NCBI GenBank assembly: GCA_040383485.1
Contig: JBEIDK010000008.1
Coordinates: forward strand, 1 to 48,345
DNA from: JBEIDK01 sp040383485
GTDB taxonomy: Bacteria; Bacteroidota; Bacteroidia; UBA4408
Direction of reading: 5' to 3'
Length of the DNA: 48,345 nucleotides
A model generated the notes under the pieces. It was not told the DNA's origin. It searched no databases and saw only the letters and a program-made list of their open reading frames with translations. Every line of letters begins with the position of its first letter. Position 1 is the first letter of the stretch. The position numbers and the translations under genes are program-made. Below, in pieces: positions 35,306-44,351 of the stretch.

Positions 35306-35986
35306 ATGTTTAGTTTTAAAATATTTCATGCCAAATCAAATCCCGAACTTTGTAAGCTTTATGCCGAATGCCATGTGAAGGTGTTAAAAGATTATGGCAT
35401 AACAAACATAACTTCGAACAATAATGAATGGATGACTATTGACACAATTTATGGAATAGTAGTTCATAATGAAGCAGGAACAATGGTTGGAGGAATTAGA
35501 GTTCAGATGGCAAATGGAATTAATCTATTGCCTGTAGAAAAGGCAATTGGTCACCTTGACCCTAATATACATTCTATTATCAAAGAATTTATTCCTAATG
35601 GTGTTGGTGAGTTAAGTGCTTTATGGAATGCAAAGGAAGTAGCTGGTTTAGGATTGAGTTTGCTATTGTCCAGAGCAGGTATTGCTATGTCTAATCAATT
35701 TGGTTGTAATATTATGGTTGGTATATGTGCCGATTATACTATGGAGATGTTTAGAAGGGTTGGTTTTGTTGTGAATAAAGGACTTGGAAATGCAGGCTCA
35801 TTTGTATATCCCAACGAAAATTATGTAGCAAGGGTTTTGGGTATACTAAATGCAAATGATTTGGCTACTGCCGATGAATTTGATAGAGAAAGAATGCTTT
35901 CTTTAAGATTAAAGCCTCAGCAAACTGCAATTGAGTTGGGTGCTAAAAATGTAGAATTAAAAATTGATTATGATTTAAAACTGTAA
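35306..35986 (+). CDS. GNAT-like acyltransferase
   Basis: 226 residues. The central part resembles the GNAT fold: TIYGIVVHNEAGTMVGGIRVQ (strands 2-4, shown here across residues 47-67) and then GELSALWNAKEVAGLGLSLL (~101-120). The end of the fold is IMVGICADYTMEMFRRVGF (~136-155), the YxxxxxxxGF-like terminal motif. The layout recalls acyl-homoserine-lactone-synthase-like and FemX-like acyltransferases more than small RimI types. It follows the E1/nitroreductase gene after 1 bp, so the two proteins probably act on one product. Acyl donor and acceptor unknown. Confidence 0.65.
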   Translation: MFSFKIFHAKSNPELCKLYAECHVKVLKDYGITNITSNNNEWMTIDTIYGIVVHNEAGTMVGGIRVQMANGINLLPVEKAIGHLDPNIHSIIKEFIPNGVGELSALWNAKEVAGLGLSLLLSRAGIAMSNQFGCNIMVGICADYTMEMFRRVGFVVNKGLGNAGSFVYPNENYVARVLGILNANDLATADEFDRERMLSLRLKPQQTAIELGAKNVELKIDYDLKL

Positions 35987-35998
35987 AACGTATTGTCT

Positions 35999-38158
35999 AT
36001 GAAATTGAAAATTGTACTATTTATTATCTCTATCATTAGTCTAATTGAAGCAGTTAAGGCACAAACCATAGTTATTGATAATTTGAATTCAAAAATTGCA
36101 ATTCAAAATAAACTTACCTTTTTAGAAGATTCCACAAATCAATTGACGTTTGAAGAAGTTGAAAAGTCAACTAAATTTAAACCTATAAAAAGCGACATTC
36201 CAAATTTTGGTATCAGCAATAATTCATTCTGGTTAAAGCTTTTAGTAAAGAATATTACAAATCGCAATATTTTCTTGCTCCAAATATCTCAGCCTGGCCT
36301 CGACGAAATTGAGTGTTATCACTATAATAATTCTGTTAAAGGTAGTTTAGTTGTTGATTACGCTGGAGAGTATTTGCCATTCAAAAATCGTTTGTTTTAT
36401 GATGCCAACTATATTTTTCGTGTAGAATTTCAAAAAGACAGTTTATGTGAGGTTTTTTTTAAAGTGAAGGCCCGAGATAATATTCAAGTACCAATGTTTA
36501 TTGGTACTACCGAAGTAATTTTTGAGTCAAATAAGATTAAGGATTCATTAGCTGGAATATACACTGGAATTATGCTTGTAATGCTCATCTATAATTTGTT
36601 TATATTTTTCACAGTAAAAGATGAATCATACTTATACTACGTAATTTATATTGCATGTGTAATGCTAACACAAGCGGGTATTCAAGGATATGCCTTCCAA
36701 TATTTATATCCTAATTTACCTTGGTTAGCACAATATAGTTCATTTATTTTACCTCCGTTAGTTGGTATAGCGGGTTTATATTTTATGCGGGTGTTTTTAA
36801 ATACTAGGCAATTTCTGCCGCGATTAGCTAAGGTTCAACACATTTTTACATTAGGATATATACTTGCTTTTGTTTTATCATTATTTGGTATGTATGCTGC
36901 AGGTTTTATTTTAATTGAAGTGTGTGCCGCCGGTGTCGCATTTTATATGATTTCTGTAGCATTCATAATTCATAGAAAAGGGTATAGACCTGCTACCTTT
37001 TTCTTATATGCTTGGATATTTTTTCTTATTGGTGTGTCGTTATATGTAATGAAAGATTTAGGCATTTTGCCTTATACAAATTTTACCTTTTATAGCATGC
37101 CTATTGGTTCTGCAATTGAAGTAGTACTTCTTTCTTTTGCGCTTGCCGATAGAATTAATATCCTGAAGAAAGAAAAGGAACAATCTCAGTTACAGGCATT
37201 ACAAATGCTGCAGCAAAACGAAAAATTAATCAAGGAACAAAATATTTTTCTTGAACAAAAAGTACATGAAAGAACACTTGAACTTGAAGAGGCAAATAAT
37301 GAACTAAATACAACTCTAAATAATTTAAAAGATACGCAAACGCAACTTGTAAATGCAGAAAAAATGGCTTCGTTAGGGCAACTTACAGCGGGCATTGCAC
37401 ATGAAATAAACAATCCTATAAATTTTGTAGGAGCCAATGTAAAACCATTAAAAATGGATGTGGCAGATTTATTAGATATTATAAAAAGATATGAAGGTTT
37501 AGATGCTAACGATACTAACTTACAAGAAAAAATTGATTCTATAAATGAATTTAAAGAAAGATTAGATATAGACTATGTGCGCCAAGAAATAGACATCTTA
37601 CTCAATGGAATAGAAGAAGGTGCTAGAAGAACAACTGAAATAGTTTACGGCCTAAAAAACTTTGCTCGACTAGATGAAAGTGACGTGAAAGAAGCAGATA
37701 TTAATGAAGGAATAAATTCTACGTTAGTTTTACTTAGAAGTAATATACAAGGTAATATTGAAGTGATAAAAAACTTAGCAGACTTACCTGTGATTGAATG
37801 CTTACCTGGCAAATTAAACCAAGTTTTTATGAATCTTTTTAGCAATGCTTTATACGCTTTAAAAGAAAAGAAATCTGAAAAGGAAGAATACTTAAAAATT
37901 AGTAGCTACGAGCTTAATGATAAAGTAATTATAGAAATTGAAGATACAGGAATAGGAATGTCACCAGAGGTAAAGGCAAAAATATTCGAACCATTTTTTA
38001 CAACTAAAGATGTTGGCGAAGGCACAGGTTTGGGTATGTCAATAGTTTTTAAAATAGTTGAAAGTCACCAAGCAAAACTTGAAGTTGAATCAGAGTTAGG
38101 AGTTGGTACAAAATTTAAATTAATATTGAATAAAAAATTAGAACTTAATTTAAACTAA
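35999..38158 (+). CDS. 7TM-DISM sensor histidine kinase
   Basis: 719 residues from the ATG at 35999; a TTG two codons earlier is not needed. Signal peptide (~1-22), an extracytoplasmic 7TMR-DISMED2 sensor (~25-170, with FGISNNSFWLKLLVKN), seven membrane helices (~185-385), a coiled coil (~390-455), then the kinase core. H box GIAHEINNPINFVG (phospho-His468), N box NQVFMNLFSNALYAL, G1 EDTGIGM, F FEPFFTT and G2 GEGTGLGMSI are all intact. The DISMED2 fold often binds carbohydrates or small ligands. The gene lies 12 bp after the acyltransferase, which suggests the kinase senses the product of the two upstream enzymes. Confidence 0.93.
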   Translation: MKLKIVLFIISIISLIEAVKAQTIVIDNLNSKIAIQNKLTFLEDSTNQLTFEEVEKSTKFKPIKSDIPNFGISNNSFWLKLLVKNITNRNIFLLQISQPGLDEIECYHYNNSVKGSLVVDYAGEYLPFKNRLFYDANYIFRVEFQKDSLCEVFFKVKARDNIQVPMFIGTTEVIFESNKIKDSLAGIYTGIMLVMLIYNLFIFFTVKDESYLYYVIYIACVMLTQAGIQGYAFQYLYPNLPWLAQYSSFILPPLVGIAGLYFMRVFLNTRQFLPRLAKVQHIFTLGYILAFVLSLFGMYAAGFILIEVCAAGVAFYMISVAFIIHRKGYRPATFFLYAWIFFLIGVSLYVMKDLGILPYTNFTFYSMPIGSAIEVVLLSFALADRINILKKEKEQSQLQALQMLQQNEKLIKEQNIFLEQKVHERTLELEEANNELNTTLNNLKDTQTQLVNAEKMASLGQLTAGIAHEINNPINFVGANVKPLKMDVADLLDIIKRYEGLDANDTNLQEKIDSINEFKERLDIDYVRQEIDILLNGIEEGARRTTEIVYGLKNFARLDESDVKEADINEGINSTLVLLRSNIQGNIEVIKNLADLPVIECLPGKLNQVFMNLFSNALYALKEKKSEKEEYLKISSYELNDKVIIEIEDTGIGMSPEVKAKIFEPFFTTKDVGEGTGLGMSIVFKIVESHQAKLEVESELGVGTKFKLILNKKLELNLN

Positions 38159-38162
38159 AATT

Positions 38163-39251
38163 ATGCTAGTAGATAAACTTAAGGTACTTTATGTGGATGA
38201 TGAAGAGAATAATCTTTTATCATTTAAAGCTTGGTTTAGAAAAGATTATGAAATTTATACGGCTAAGTCAGCTGCAGAAGGATTCAAAATTCTTGAAACA
38301 ATAAATATTCATATTTTTATTGCCGACCAAAGAATGCCGATAATGACTGGTATTGAATTTCTTGAAAAAACGATTGAAAATTTTCCTGATAGTATTCGAT
38401 TACTAATAACTGGTCAAGCAGATATTGAAATAGTAATTAAAGCAATAAATCAAGGTCAAATAAGTAAGTACATTTCAAAACCATGGCAATGGGATAATTT
38501 GCAACTAGCCCTCGAAAATTGTTCAAATTTATATAAATCTAAAATTGAGTTAAAACTAAAAAACTCAGAACTACTAAAGCTTAATGAAGAGCTAAATAAA
38601 TTTGTTTATAGTATTTCGCATGATGTTCGTTCTCCGCTAATGTCAATTTTAGGAATTGTAAATCTTTCGAAAGAAAATACAAACCTGGAAACTAAAAATG
38701 AATATTTTGGAATGATAGAAAGTTGTGTTCTTAAACTTGATGCTTATTTAAAAAACATAATAGACTACTACCGCAACTCTAGAATTGATGAACAAATTGA
38801 AGAAGTGGATTTTGATATTTTAATAAAACAAATAATTGAAACGCACAGGTATCAAGACAATTCAGTTATTTTTAATACAGAGGTAGAACAGAAAGAAATA
38901 TTTAAAGGCGATATTTTTAGAATAAACGTGATACTAAGCAATTTAATTTCTAATGCTATTAAATACCAAAACCCTGATGTCACTAATCACATGGTAAATA
39001 TTAAAATTACAGCAAGAGATAAATCTGCAAATATTTCTATATCAGATAATGGTGTTGGAATTTTAAATGAACATATAAAAAATATTTTCCAACTTTTTTT
39101 CAGAAGTCATACACCAACTAATGCCAATGGAAGTGGCGTAGGACTTTACATTGTTAAAGAAGCTCTTGACAAAATAGGAGGCAGCATTAATGTTACATCC
39201 ACACCATTAATAAGAACAACATTCGAAATTTCAATACCTAATAAAAAATAA
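38163..39251 (+). CDS. REC-histidine kinase hybrid
   Basis: 362 residues. An N-terminal receiver (VLYVDDEENN, phospho-Asp55 in IADQRMPIMTG, KPW) is linked by a helix to a soluble histidine kinase. The H box is SISHDVRSPLMSILG (His153), followed by an N box (NLISNAIKYQNPD), G1 (SDNGVGI) and G2 (NANGSGVGLYIV). It has no membrane segment, so input must come through the receiver, most likely from the 7TM kinase 4 bp upstream. This order (kinase, REC-kinase, REC) is that of a phosphorelay with the last gene as output or shuttle. Confidence 0.92.
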   Translation: MLVDKLKVLYVDDEENNLLSFKAWFRKDYEIYTAKSAAEGFKILETINIHIFIADQRMPIMTGIEFLEKTIENFPDSIRLLITGQADIEIVIKAINQGQISKYISKPWQWDNLQLALENCSNLYKSKIELKLKNSELLKLNEELNKFVYSISHDVRSPLMSILGIVNLSKENTNLETKNEYFGMIESCVLKLDAYLKNIIDYYRNSRIDEQIEEVDFDILIKQIIETHRYQDNSVIFNTEVEQKEIFKGDIFRINVILSNLISNAIKYQNPDVTNHMVNIKITARDKSANISISDNGVGILNEHIKNIFQLFFRSHTPTNANGSGVGLYIVKEALDKIGGSINVTSTPLIRTTFEISIPNKK

Positions 39252-39256
39252 TTAGC

Positions 39257-39670
39257 ATGGATAAAGCACTTTCAATAATGATAATAGATGATAGTGAATT
39301 AGATATATTTTTGCATACTGAATTTATTAAAAAAAGTAAACTGGGTAATTCCAAAATAAAAACTTACACCAATGCTATTGATGCTTTAAATTTTTTAGCA
39401 AATTCAAATAGCAGTGAATGGCCAAACTTAATTTTACTAGACATAAGAATGCCTTTTATGGATGGTTTTGAATTTTTAGAAAAATTTAAACTTTTTAAAA
39501 ATATAAATGTCAGCAATTGCAATGTTGTAATGGTTTCATCATCCACTGACTTTACAGATATTTCAAGGGCAAATGCTAATACATTAGTCGCTGGCTTTAT
39601 TAATAAACCACTTGAAATTGAAAATCTTATTAAGATAATTGAAGTGCAAAATATAATTGCCTCAAAATAA
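39257..39670 (+). CDS. Stand-alone response regulator
   Basis: 137 residues, a single receiver domain of the Rcp1/CheY-like kind: IMIIDDSELD (acidic pair at 10-12), phospho-Asp62 in LLDIRMPFMDG, VMVSSSTD (switch Ser/Thr) and INKPLE (Lys). It starts 5 bp after the REC-kinase stop and ends the operon. No output domain is seen, so it would act by protein-protein contact or pass the phosphoryl group on. The convergent M28 peptidase gene ends 16 bp away. Confidence 0.92.
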   Translation: MDKALSIMIIDDSELDIFLHTEFIKKSKLGNSKIKTYTNAIDALNFLANSNSSEWPNLILLDIRMPFMDGFEFLEKFKLFKNINVSNCNVVMVSSSTDFTDISRANANTLVAGFINKPLEIENLIKIIEVQNIIASK

Positions 39671-39686
39671 ATTACAAATATTAATT

Positions 39687-40847
39687 TTAATTCTTCTTAA
39701 TAAGTTTATCATTAAATTTTATAATCAACTGCAAAAGATTTGCATGAACTGTTAATGGTAACGTTTTCGAAATATCGAATATATCATGATATGCTTTTAC
39801 GCCTCCCAGTGTGTAAATGAAAAAAGAAGGAACTCCTTTTTCTGTAAAATAATAGTGGTCGCTATTTTTGGCCTTGCCTCTGGCGTTAATTGTTTTCAAT
39901 AATCTAAACTCGGCATTAATATCCTGCATAATTTTAAATTCTTTCGGAAACAATGTAGCATTAACAATGGTTATACCATCACAACCAGTTCCTGCTAAAT
40001 CAGTATTAATTAAAAATCGGATATTCTTCAAATTTACCAAAGGGTGTTCAACAAAATATTCTGAACCTAATAAGCCAGCCTCTTCGCCTGAAAATAGAAT
40101 AAAGTAAATTGTAAATTGCGCAGGATTTTTCGAATAATACTTTGCTAAATTTAGCAATAAAGACACTCCACTTGCATTATCATTTGCACCAGGAAAATAT
40201 ACATTCTTGCCCATTCCTCCGAGGTGGTCATAATGTGCGGTTATCATAATTATAGAATCAGGATAAGTTGTTCCTTTTACATAACCACAAATATTTGAAG
40301 CTTTAAATTCTTTAATAAACTTGTTATCTAAATCAACTTTATATGTTTTTAGCTTTTTTTTAAAAGATTTTTTATCAATTAATAATAATGTATAGTCTGC
40401 AAGTGTTTGAGAAACAGTCATTGTTAACTTATCTTCAAGCACAATCATAACAGCGTTTGACTTATCAGAATAACGAATACTATCCAGTTGTTCTAGTTTT
40501 CCTTCAATATGTTTTTCGACACTTTCAGCCGAAACAATAAAATCTTTTCCAGCTATTAATTCTGTTTCATTTACAGAAAGATTCATCTTATTCGGAAAAG
40601 TATTTACAGCGTGTTTATAGCTCTGAAAATATGATTTACCATTTGCTGGTTCCAGACCAATTTTTTTAAATTCATTGGCTAAAAATTTTGATGTTTTATT
40701 TAATCCGTCTTTGGTATATCCTCTGCCCCAAAAAGTTTCAGAGGTTAGCGTATCAATAATTTTTCTTGCATAAATTGTGTCTTGTGCAAATAAATTATTT
40801 GAGAAAGCAAACAACACCATTACAATAACTTGGCTTATTTTTTTCAC
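39687..40847 (-). CDS. M28 family zinc peptidase, secreted
   Basis: 386 residues. Signal peptide (~1-22, ending LFAQ). Metal-binding set of the M28 family: AHYDHLGG (His205), PGANDNASG (bridging Asp223), FSGEEAGLLGS (catalytic Glu255 and metal Glu256), NTDLAG (Asp283) and a late His in KAYHDIFD (about 359). An insert at ~95-185 resembles a protease-associated-like region. It is probably a periplasmic or secreted aminopeptidase for peptide scavenging. No T9SS sorting domain is present. It lies 33 bp downstream of the small membrane protein gene on the same strand. Confidence 0.92.
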   Translation of the reverse strand: MKKISQVIVMVLFAFSNNLFAQDTIYARKIIDTLTSETFWGRGYTKDGLNKTSKFLANEFKKIGLEPANGKSYFQSYKHAVNTFPNKMNLSVNETELIAGKDFIVSAESVEKHIEGKLEQLDSIRYSDKSNAVMIVLEDKLTMTVSQTLADYTLLLIDKKSFKKKLKTYKVDLDNKFIKEFKASNICGYVKGTTYPDSIIMITAHYDHLGGMGKNVYFPGANDNASGVSLLLNLAKYYSKNPAQFTIYFILFSGEEAGLLGSEYFVEHPLVNLKNIRFLINTDLAGTGCDGITIVNATLFPKEFKIMQDINAEFRLLKTINARGKAKNSDHYYFTEKGVPSFFIYTLGGVKAYHDIFDISKTLPLTVHANLLQLIIKFNDKLIKKN

Positions 40848-40880
40848 ATCATCTTTATTAGTAAATATATGCCTAAAAAT

Positions 40881-41303
40881 TCACGACTTACTATCAAACT
40901 TATCTATGGCCACCCTTAAAAATAATACACTTAAAATAAGAGTTAATGGAGTGGCAGTAAATTTTTCTAAATTAGTTTTTGAGGTTAAGTTTCCAAGAGT
41001 ATTCAATGCAAAAACAAAAACAAAAATCCAAAGTATTATTTGCATTAAACTCATACTTACATGTACTTTAAGCCTTCCCGATTTAATTAAAATAATAAAT
41101 AATAATAGTGTATTAATTACTATTGAAATACTTTCAAACACATACATCTCTTGAACAGTATTTATTTTACCTGCCCAAACGATATTATATGGAATTACAA
41201 GAAGTAAGACTAAAAAATGAAATAGCAATATCAGTATAACAAGAAGTAATAGCATGTTTATTGCAACATTAAAAGGAAGAAGCTTCTTAAAAAAACGAAT
41301 CAT
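40881..41303 (-). CDS. Small four-helix membrane protein, function unknown
   Basis: 140 residues with four predicted membrane helices (~12-38, ~55-73, ~83-103 and ~117-130) and a basic N-terminus (MIRFFKKL). I do not recognise a family. It sits between the TonB-dependent receptor gene (37 bp upstream) and the M28 peptidase gene, all on the same strand, and may be cotranscribed. A plus-strand frame in the same place lacks such a pattern, and the hydrophobic periodicity supports the minus strand. Confidence 0.65.
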   Translation of the reverse strand: MIRFFKKLLPFNVAINMLLLLVILILLFHFLVLLLVIPYNIVWAGKINTVQEMYVFESISIVINTLLLFIILIKSGRLKVHVSMSLMQIILWIFVFVFALNTLGNLTSKTNLEKFTATPLTLILSVLFLRVAIDKFDSKS

Positions 41304-41340
41304 AATTATTTATGAAAGTAGATAAATAAAAACAAAATCA

Positions 41341-43707
41341 CTAAAAATTAACTCTGTAAAAACCAACAATAAATAGCTTTAGTTGCGTCAATTCAATTTG
41401 TCTATTGTTGGCTGCATCATACTCTAATGCAAACAAATTGGCACGATTAGTTATATTCTCTGCACTAATAGCAATTTCATGTGTAACGTGTTTTACATTA
41501 TGTTTAAATGCAATTTTAATATCTAATCGAATATAATCTTTCAATTGGTTACTCCAGGCTTTATCCTCGAAGTAAACTGTTCTCCCAATTTTTTGTGATG
41601 CATTAAAATTAATTGGTGTAGCTCTTCTGCCTCCGGCATAAACTCCTCTAAAATCAAGTGCTAAACTGTTTTTTTGATTTAGTCTAATCTCTTTACCAAT
41701 TAAAAAATTTGAAACAACTTTATTATTAAATGCTGTGCTTCTGCTAATGCCATCGCTTCCTTTATATGTACTATTGAATAATGAACCAGTTAAAAGAAAA
41801 TACCAAGTTTTGCTGAAAAATTTCTCAGCAGTAAACTCAATGCCATAATTTGTACCAGTACCTTTGTTTACCAAACTATCATTTAGTGGAATCCCGAAAT
41901 TGGCCCCAGCATTAATAAATGAAAAACTACTAGGCCTTTGTTCAATTGGTATATGATACAAATATTGATAATATGTTTCTGCTTTAATTCTAAAATTACT
42001 TGTTATATTATTATTGTAAGCCACAACAAAATGGGCCGCTTTATAAAAGTTTAAATTTTTATTAGTAAAATTTTTTGTTCCATCGAAATTTGTAGCACTA
42101 ACATTTAATAGCGTTAAATCGGGCATTCTTGAATGAATTCCGAAGCCTGTTGACATACTCTGTTTATCATCAATTACATATTGAATAGAAAGACGTGGTT
42201 CAATTGAATAGGTATTATTAAAGGCTAAATATAAAAAACTTACACCTGGATAAATTGTTACTAATCCATTAGGCTTATAAATTCCTTCTATAAACGATTT
42301 GTTTAAAAAAGATTTACCCGTAGTTTCAAATAAAATCCTTTTTAAATTTTTATCTCCATTAAGGTATTTTGAAGTATTTAACTCATAAGCAAGTAAATCG
42401 TTTAATGCTCCTAGCTTTAGAGTAAATCGACTATTATATTTTTGAGACAATATAACATTAAAGGAAGTTTTTCTTTTAATAAAAAGCTGCCTTTCATAAA
42501 TAAATTGTTTGGTGAGAGTTGCATTATTACTATCGGTTTTATTATCTATACCTTCATTGCCTTGCGCAAGCGTAAACTTAAGAAAGCCTTTTTTATTTAA
42601 TTGATAATTATAATTTATACCTGTTGCATACATATTACCACCGTAAATATAATCGAAGTAGTATGTTCGGAAAACATCTCCTGGTTTTTCATTTCTAGCA
42701 AGCAATGAAATATCACTCTTACCAGCTATACCAAACATAGAAATATTACCTTTTTTAAGTGGAAATAACACCTTGAAGGATCCATCCTGATAGGCTGGTG
42801 TTGAGCCAGAACCGAAGTTAACACCTAATTTTTGCATCACTATTAAGTTTGAATAGCGATAATTTACCATATAAGAAGCTGATTTTTTTGAATTCGATAT
42901 TGGTCCTTCTGCACCCAACTCAACGCCATTTACTCCAATTTGTGCTATATATTCTCTCTTTTCATTATTGCCATTCCTCATCTTCAAGTCAAAAACACCA
43001 CTGGTAGCATTCATATATTCGGCAGCAAATGCACCAGTACTAAAATCACTATTGGCAAGTGAATTATTATTTAAGATACTGATTGGGCCGCTGCTTGCTC
43101 CATTTACAGCAAAGTGATTTGGATTTGGAATATCTACGCCTTCCAATCGCCATAGCAAATTGGATGGAGAGTTTCCTCTTATAATAATATCATTTCGTTG
43201 GTCGCTACCACCAGAAACGCCAGCAAAATTTGCAGCCATTCGTGCAGGATCATTTCTGGTTCCTGCATACCTATTGCTTTCCTCCATACTCATCATTCTG
43301 GTGCTTACTGCACTCATTTCATTTGAAGCTTTACTCTTATCGCTATTGGCACTAATAACAACTTCTTTTAATTGTTCTGCATTCTCTTCTAACTCAATGG
43401 TTAATACTACTTCTTTGCCAGCGTTAAGTAAAATTGGTAAGGCCATTTCTTTATACCCGATATATTTTACAATAAGTGTATGGCGTCCAATAACAATATT
43501 ATCAAATCTAAACCTACCCTCTAAATCAGATGCCACTGTATAGTTTGGAGAAACAGAAGATAAAATTAAAACCGCTGATGGTAATGACTGCTGAGTTTGT
43601 TTATCAATAACTACTCCTCTTATGGTTTGTTTCAAACTCTCTTGAGTAAACGCATTGAGATAAGGTAGTAATAAAAAAATTATTAGGTGTATGCGCGACT
43701 GCAACAT
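41341..43707 (-). CDS. TonB-dependent receptor with carboxypeptidase-like N-terminal domain
   Basis: 788 residues. Signal peptide (~1-21), a CarboxypepD_reg-like domain (~25-110, with IRGVVIDKQTQQSLPSAVLI and RFDNIVIGRHTLIVKYIGYKEM), a plug domain (~120-225, with DIIIRGNSPSNLLWRLEGVDIP) and a long beta-barrel. Such receptors import large nutrients or metals across the outer membrane, driven by TonB. No SusD partner is nearby, so it is not an obvious glycan-uptake locus. The short TonB-C-like gene 90 bp upstream could be a partner. The ligand cannot be read from the sequence. Confidence 0.92.
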   Translation of the reverse strand: MLQSRIHLIIFLLLPYLNAFTQESLKQTIRGVVIDKQTQQSLPSAVLILSSVSPNYTVASDLEGRFRFDNIVIGRHTLIVKYIGYKEMALPILLNAGKEVVLTIELEENAEQLKEVVISANSDKSKASNEMSAVSTRMMSMEESNRYAGTRNDPARMAANFAGVSGGSDQRNDIIIRGNSPSNLLWRLEGVDIPNPNHFAVNGASSGPISILNNNSLANSDFSTGAFAAEYMNATSGVFDLKMRNGNNEKREYIAQIGVNGVELGAEGPISNSKKSASYMVNYRYSNLIVMQKLGVNFGSGSTPAYQDGSFKVLFPLKKGNISMFGIAGKSDISLLARNEKPGDVFRTYYFDYIYGGNMYATGINYNYQLNKKGFLKFTLAQGNEGIDNKTDSNNATLTKQFIYERQLFIKRKTSFNVILSQKYNSRFTLKLGALNDLLAYELNTSKYLNGDKNLKRILFETTGKSFLNKSFIEGIYKPNGLVTIYPGVSFLYLAFNNTYSIEPRLSIQYVIDDKQSMSTGFGIHSRMPDLTLLNVSATNFDGTKNFTNKNLNFYKAAHFVVAYNNNITSNFRIKAETYYQYLYHIPIEQRPSSFSFINAGANFGIPLNDSLVNKGTGTNYGIEFTAEKFFSKTWYFLLTGSLFNSTYKGSDGISRSTAFNNKVVSNFLIGKEIRLNQKNSLALDFRGVYAGGRRATPINFNASQKIGRTVYFEDKAWSNQLKDYIRLDIKIAFKHNVKHVTHEIAISAENITNRANLFALEYDAANNRQIELTQLKLFIVGFYRVNF

Positions 43708-43797
43708 TAAAAATATAACAATTATTATTTAAAAATTATGCAATTATCTTATGATACATTTTTCTAGACTACTTACCTAAAAATAATTTACAAATTA

Positions 43798-44175
43798 TTA
43801 AAACGTAAAACTCATTGTTCCTTTTGTTTTTAAAGGAGTTGTAGGAGAAGTGTCAAAATGAGTAGTCTCGGCAGCTTGTTTAGCCTTGGTGGTAAGGTAG
43901 GTACTTTTTGTGTCGGACAATGGTACGTTAGGAGTAGCATTGGTTACATTTCCATACTTATCAATGGTAATATCTATAACAACTGTTCCATGCTCTTGAC
44001 TCATAATATCTAACTTCGGAAAACGAGTAGCCTTCCTATTATCAACGGTATATTTTACTGTGTATTTACCAACTAAAAAAGATTGTTCTATTGTAGTTGA
44101 AGGTATTTTTGAATCTTGACTAAATGTTGAGTTCACAAACAAAAAAAGAGATATTGAAAGGAGTATTTTTTTCAT
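43798..44175 (-). CDS. Small exported protein with TonB C-terminal-like fold
   Basis: 125 residues from the ATG at 44175. An upstream in-frame ATG at 44199 would put eight residues before the MKKILLSIS signal start. After the signal peptide (~1-20, ending STFSQ) comes a domain with HGTVVIDITIDKYGNV and TKAKQAAETTHFDT, matching the TonB-C pattern (G-x-V-x-V-x-I-x-x-x-G-x-V). It lacks a membrane anchor and a Pro-rich linker, so it is not a complete TonB. It may bind partner proteins in the periplasm. It lies upstream of a TonB-dependent receptor gene on the same strand. Confidence 0.65.
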   Translation of the reverse strand: MKKILLSISLFLFVNSTFSQDSKIPSTTIEQSFLVGKYTVKYTVDNRKATRFPKLDIMSQEHGTVVIDITIDKYGNVTNATPNVPLSDTKSTYLTTKAKQAAETTHFDTSPTTPLKTKGTMSFTF

Positions 44176-44351
44176 TTTAAAAGAAAATTTAAGCTTCAAA
44201 TTTATAAATATTATTGTTGAATACTAAGGAATGGTATTATAAAATAAAACAATTGAATAGGGTTAATATATTGTATTACAACTGATGAAAAAAATCATTG
44301 AACTTAATCTTGTTTACTTAGTTAATTGCATAAGAAATTACATTTGCTTTT

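Noticed and set aside
33001..35986. Azole-peptide (TOMM) or microcin C-type biosynthetic cluster
   Set aside because: There is no YcaO protein, precursor peptide, protease or exporter nearby; only the enzyme logic is similar.
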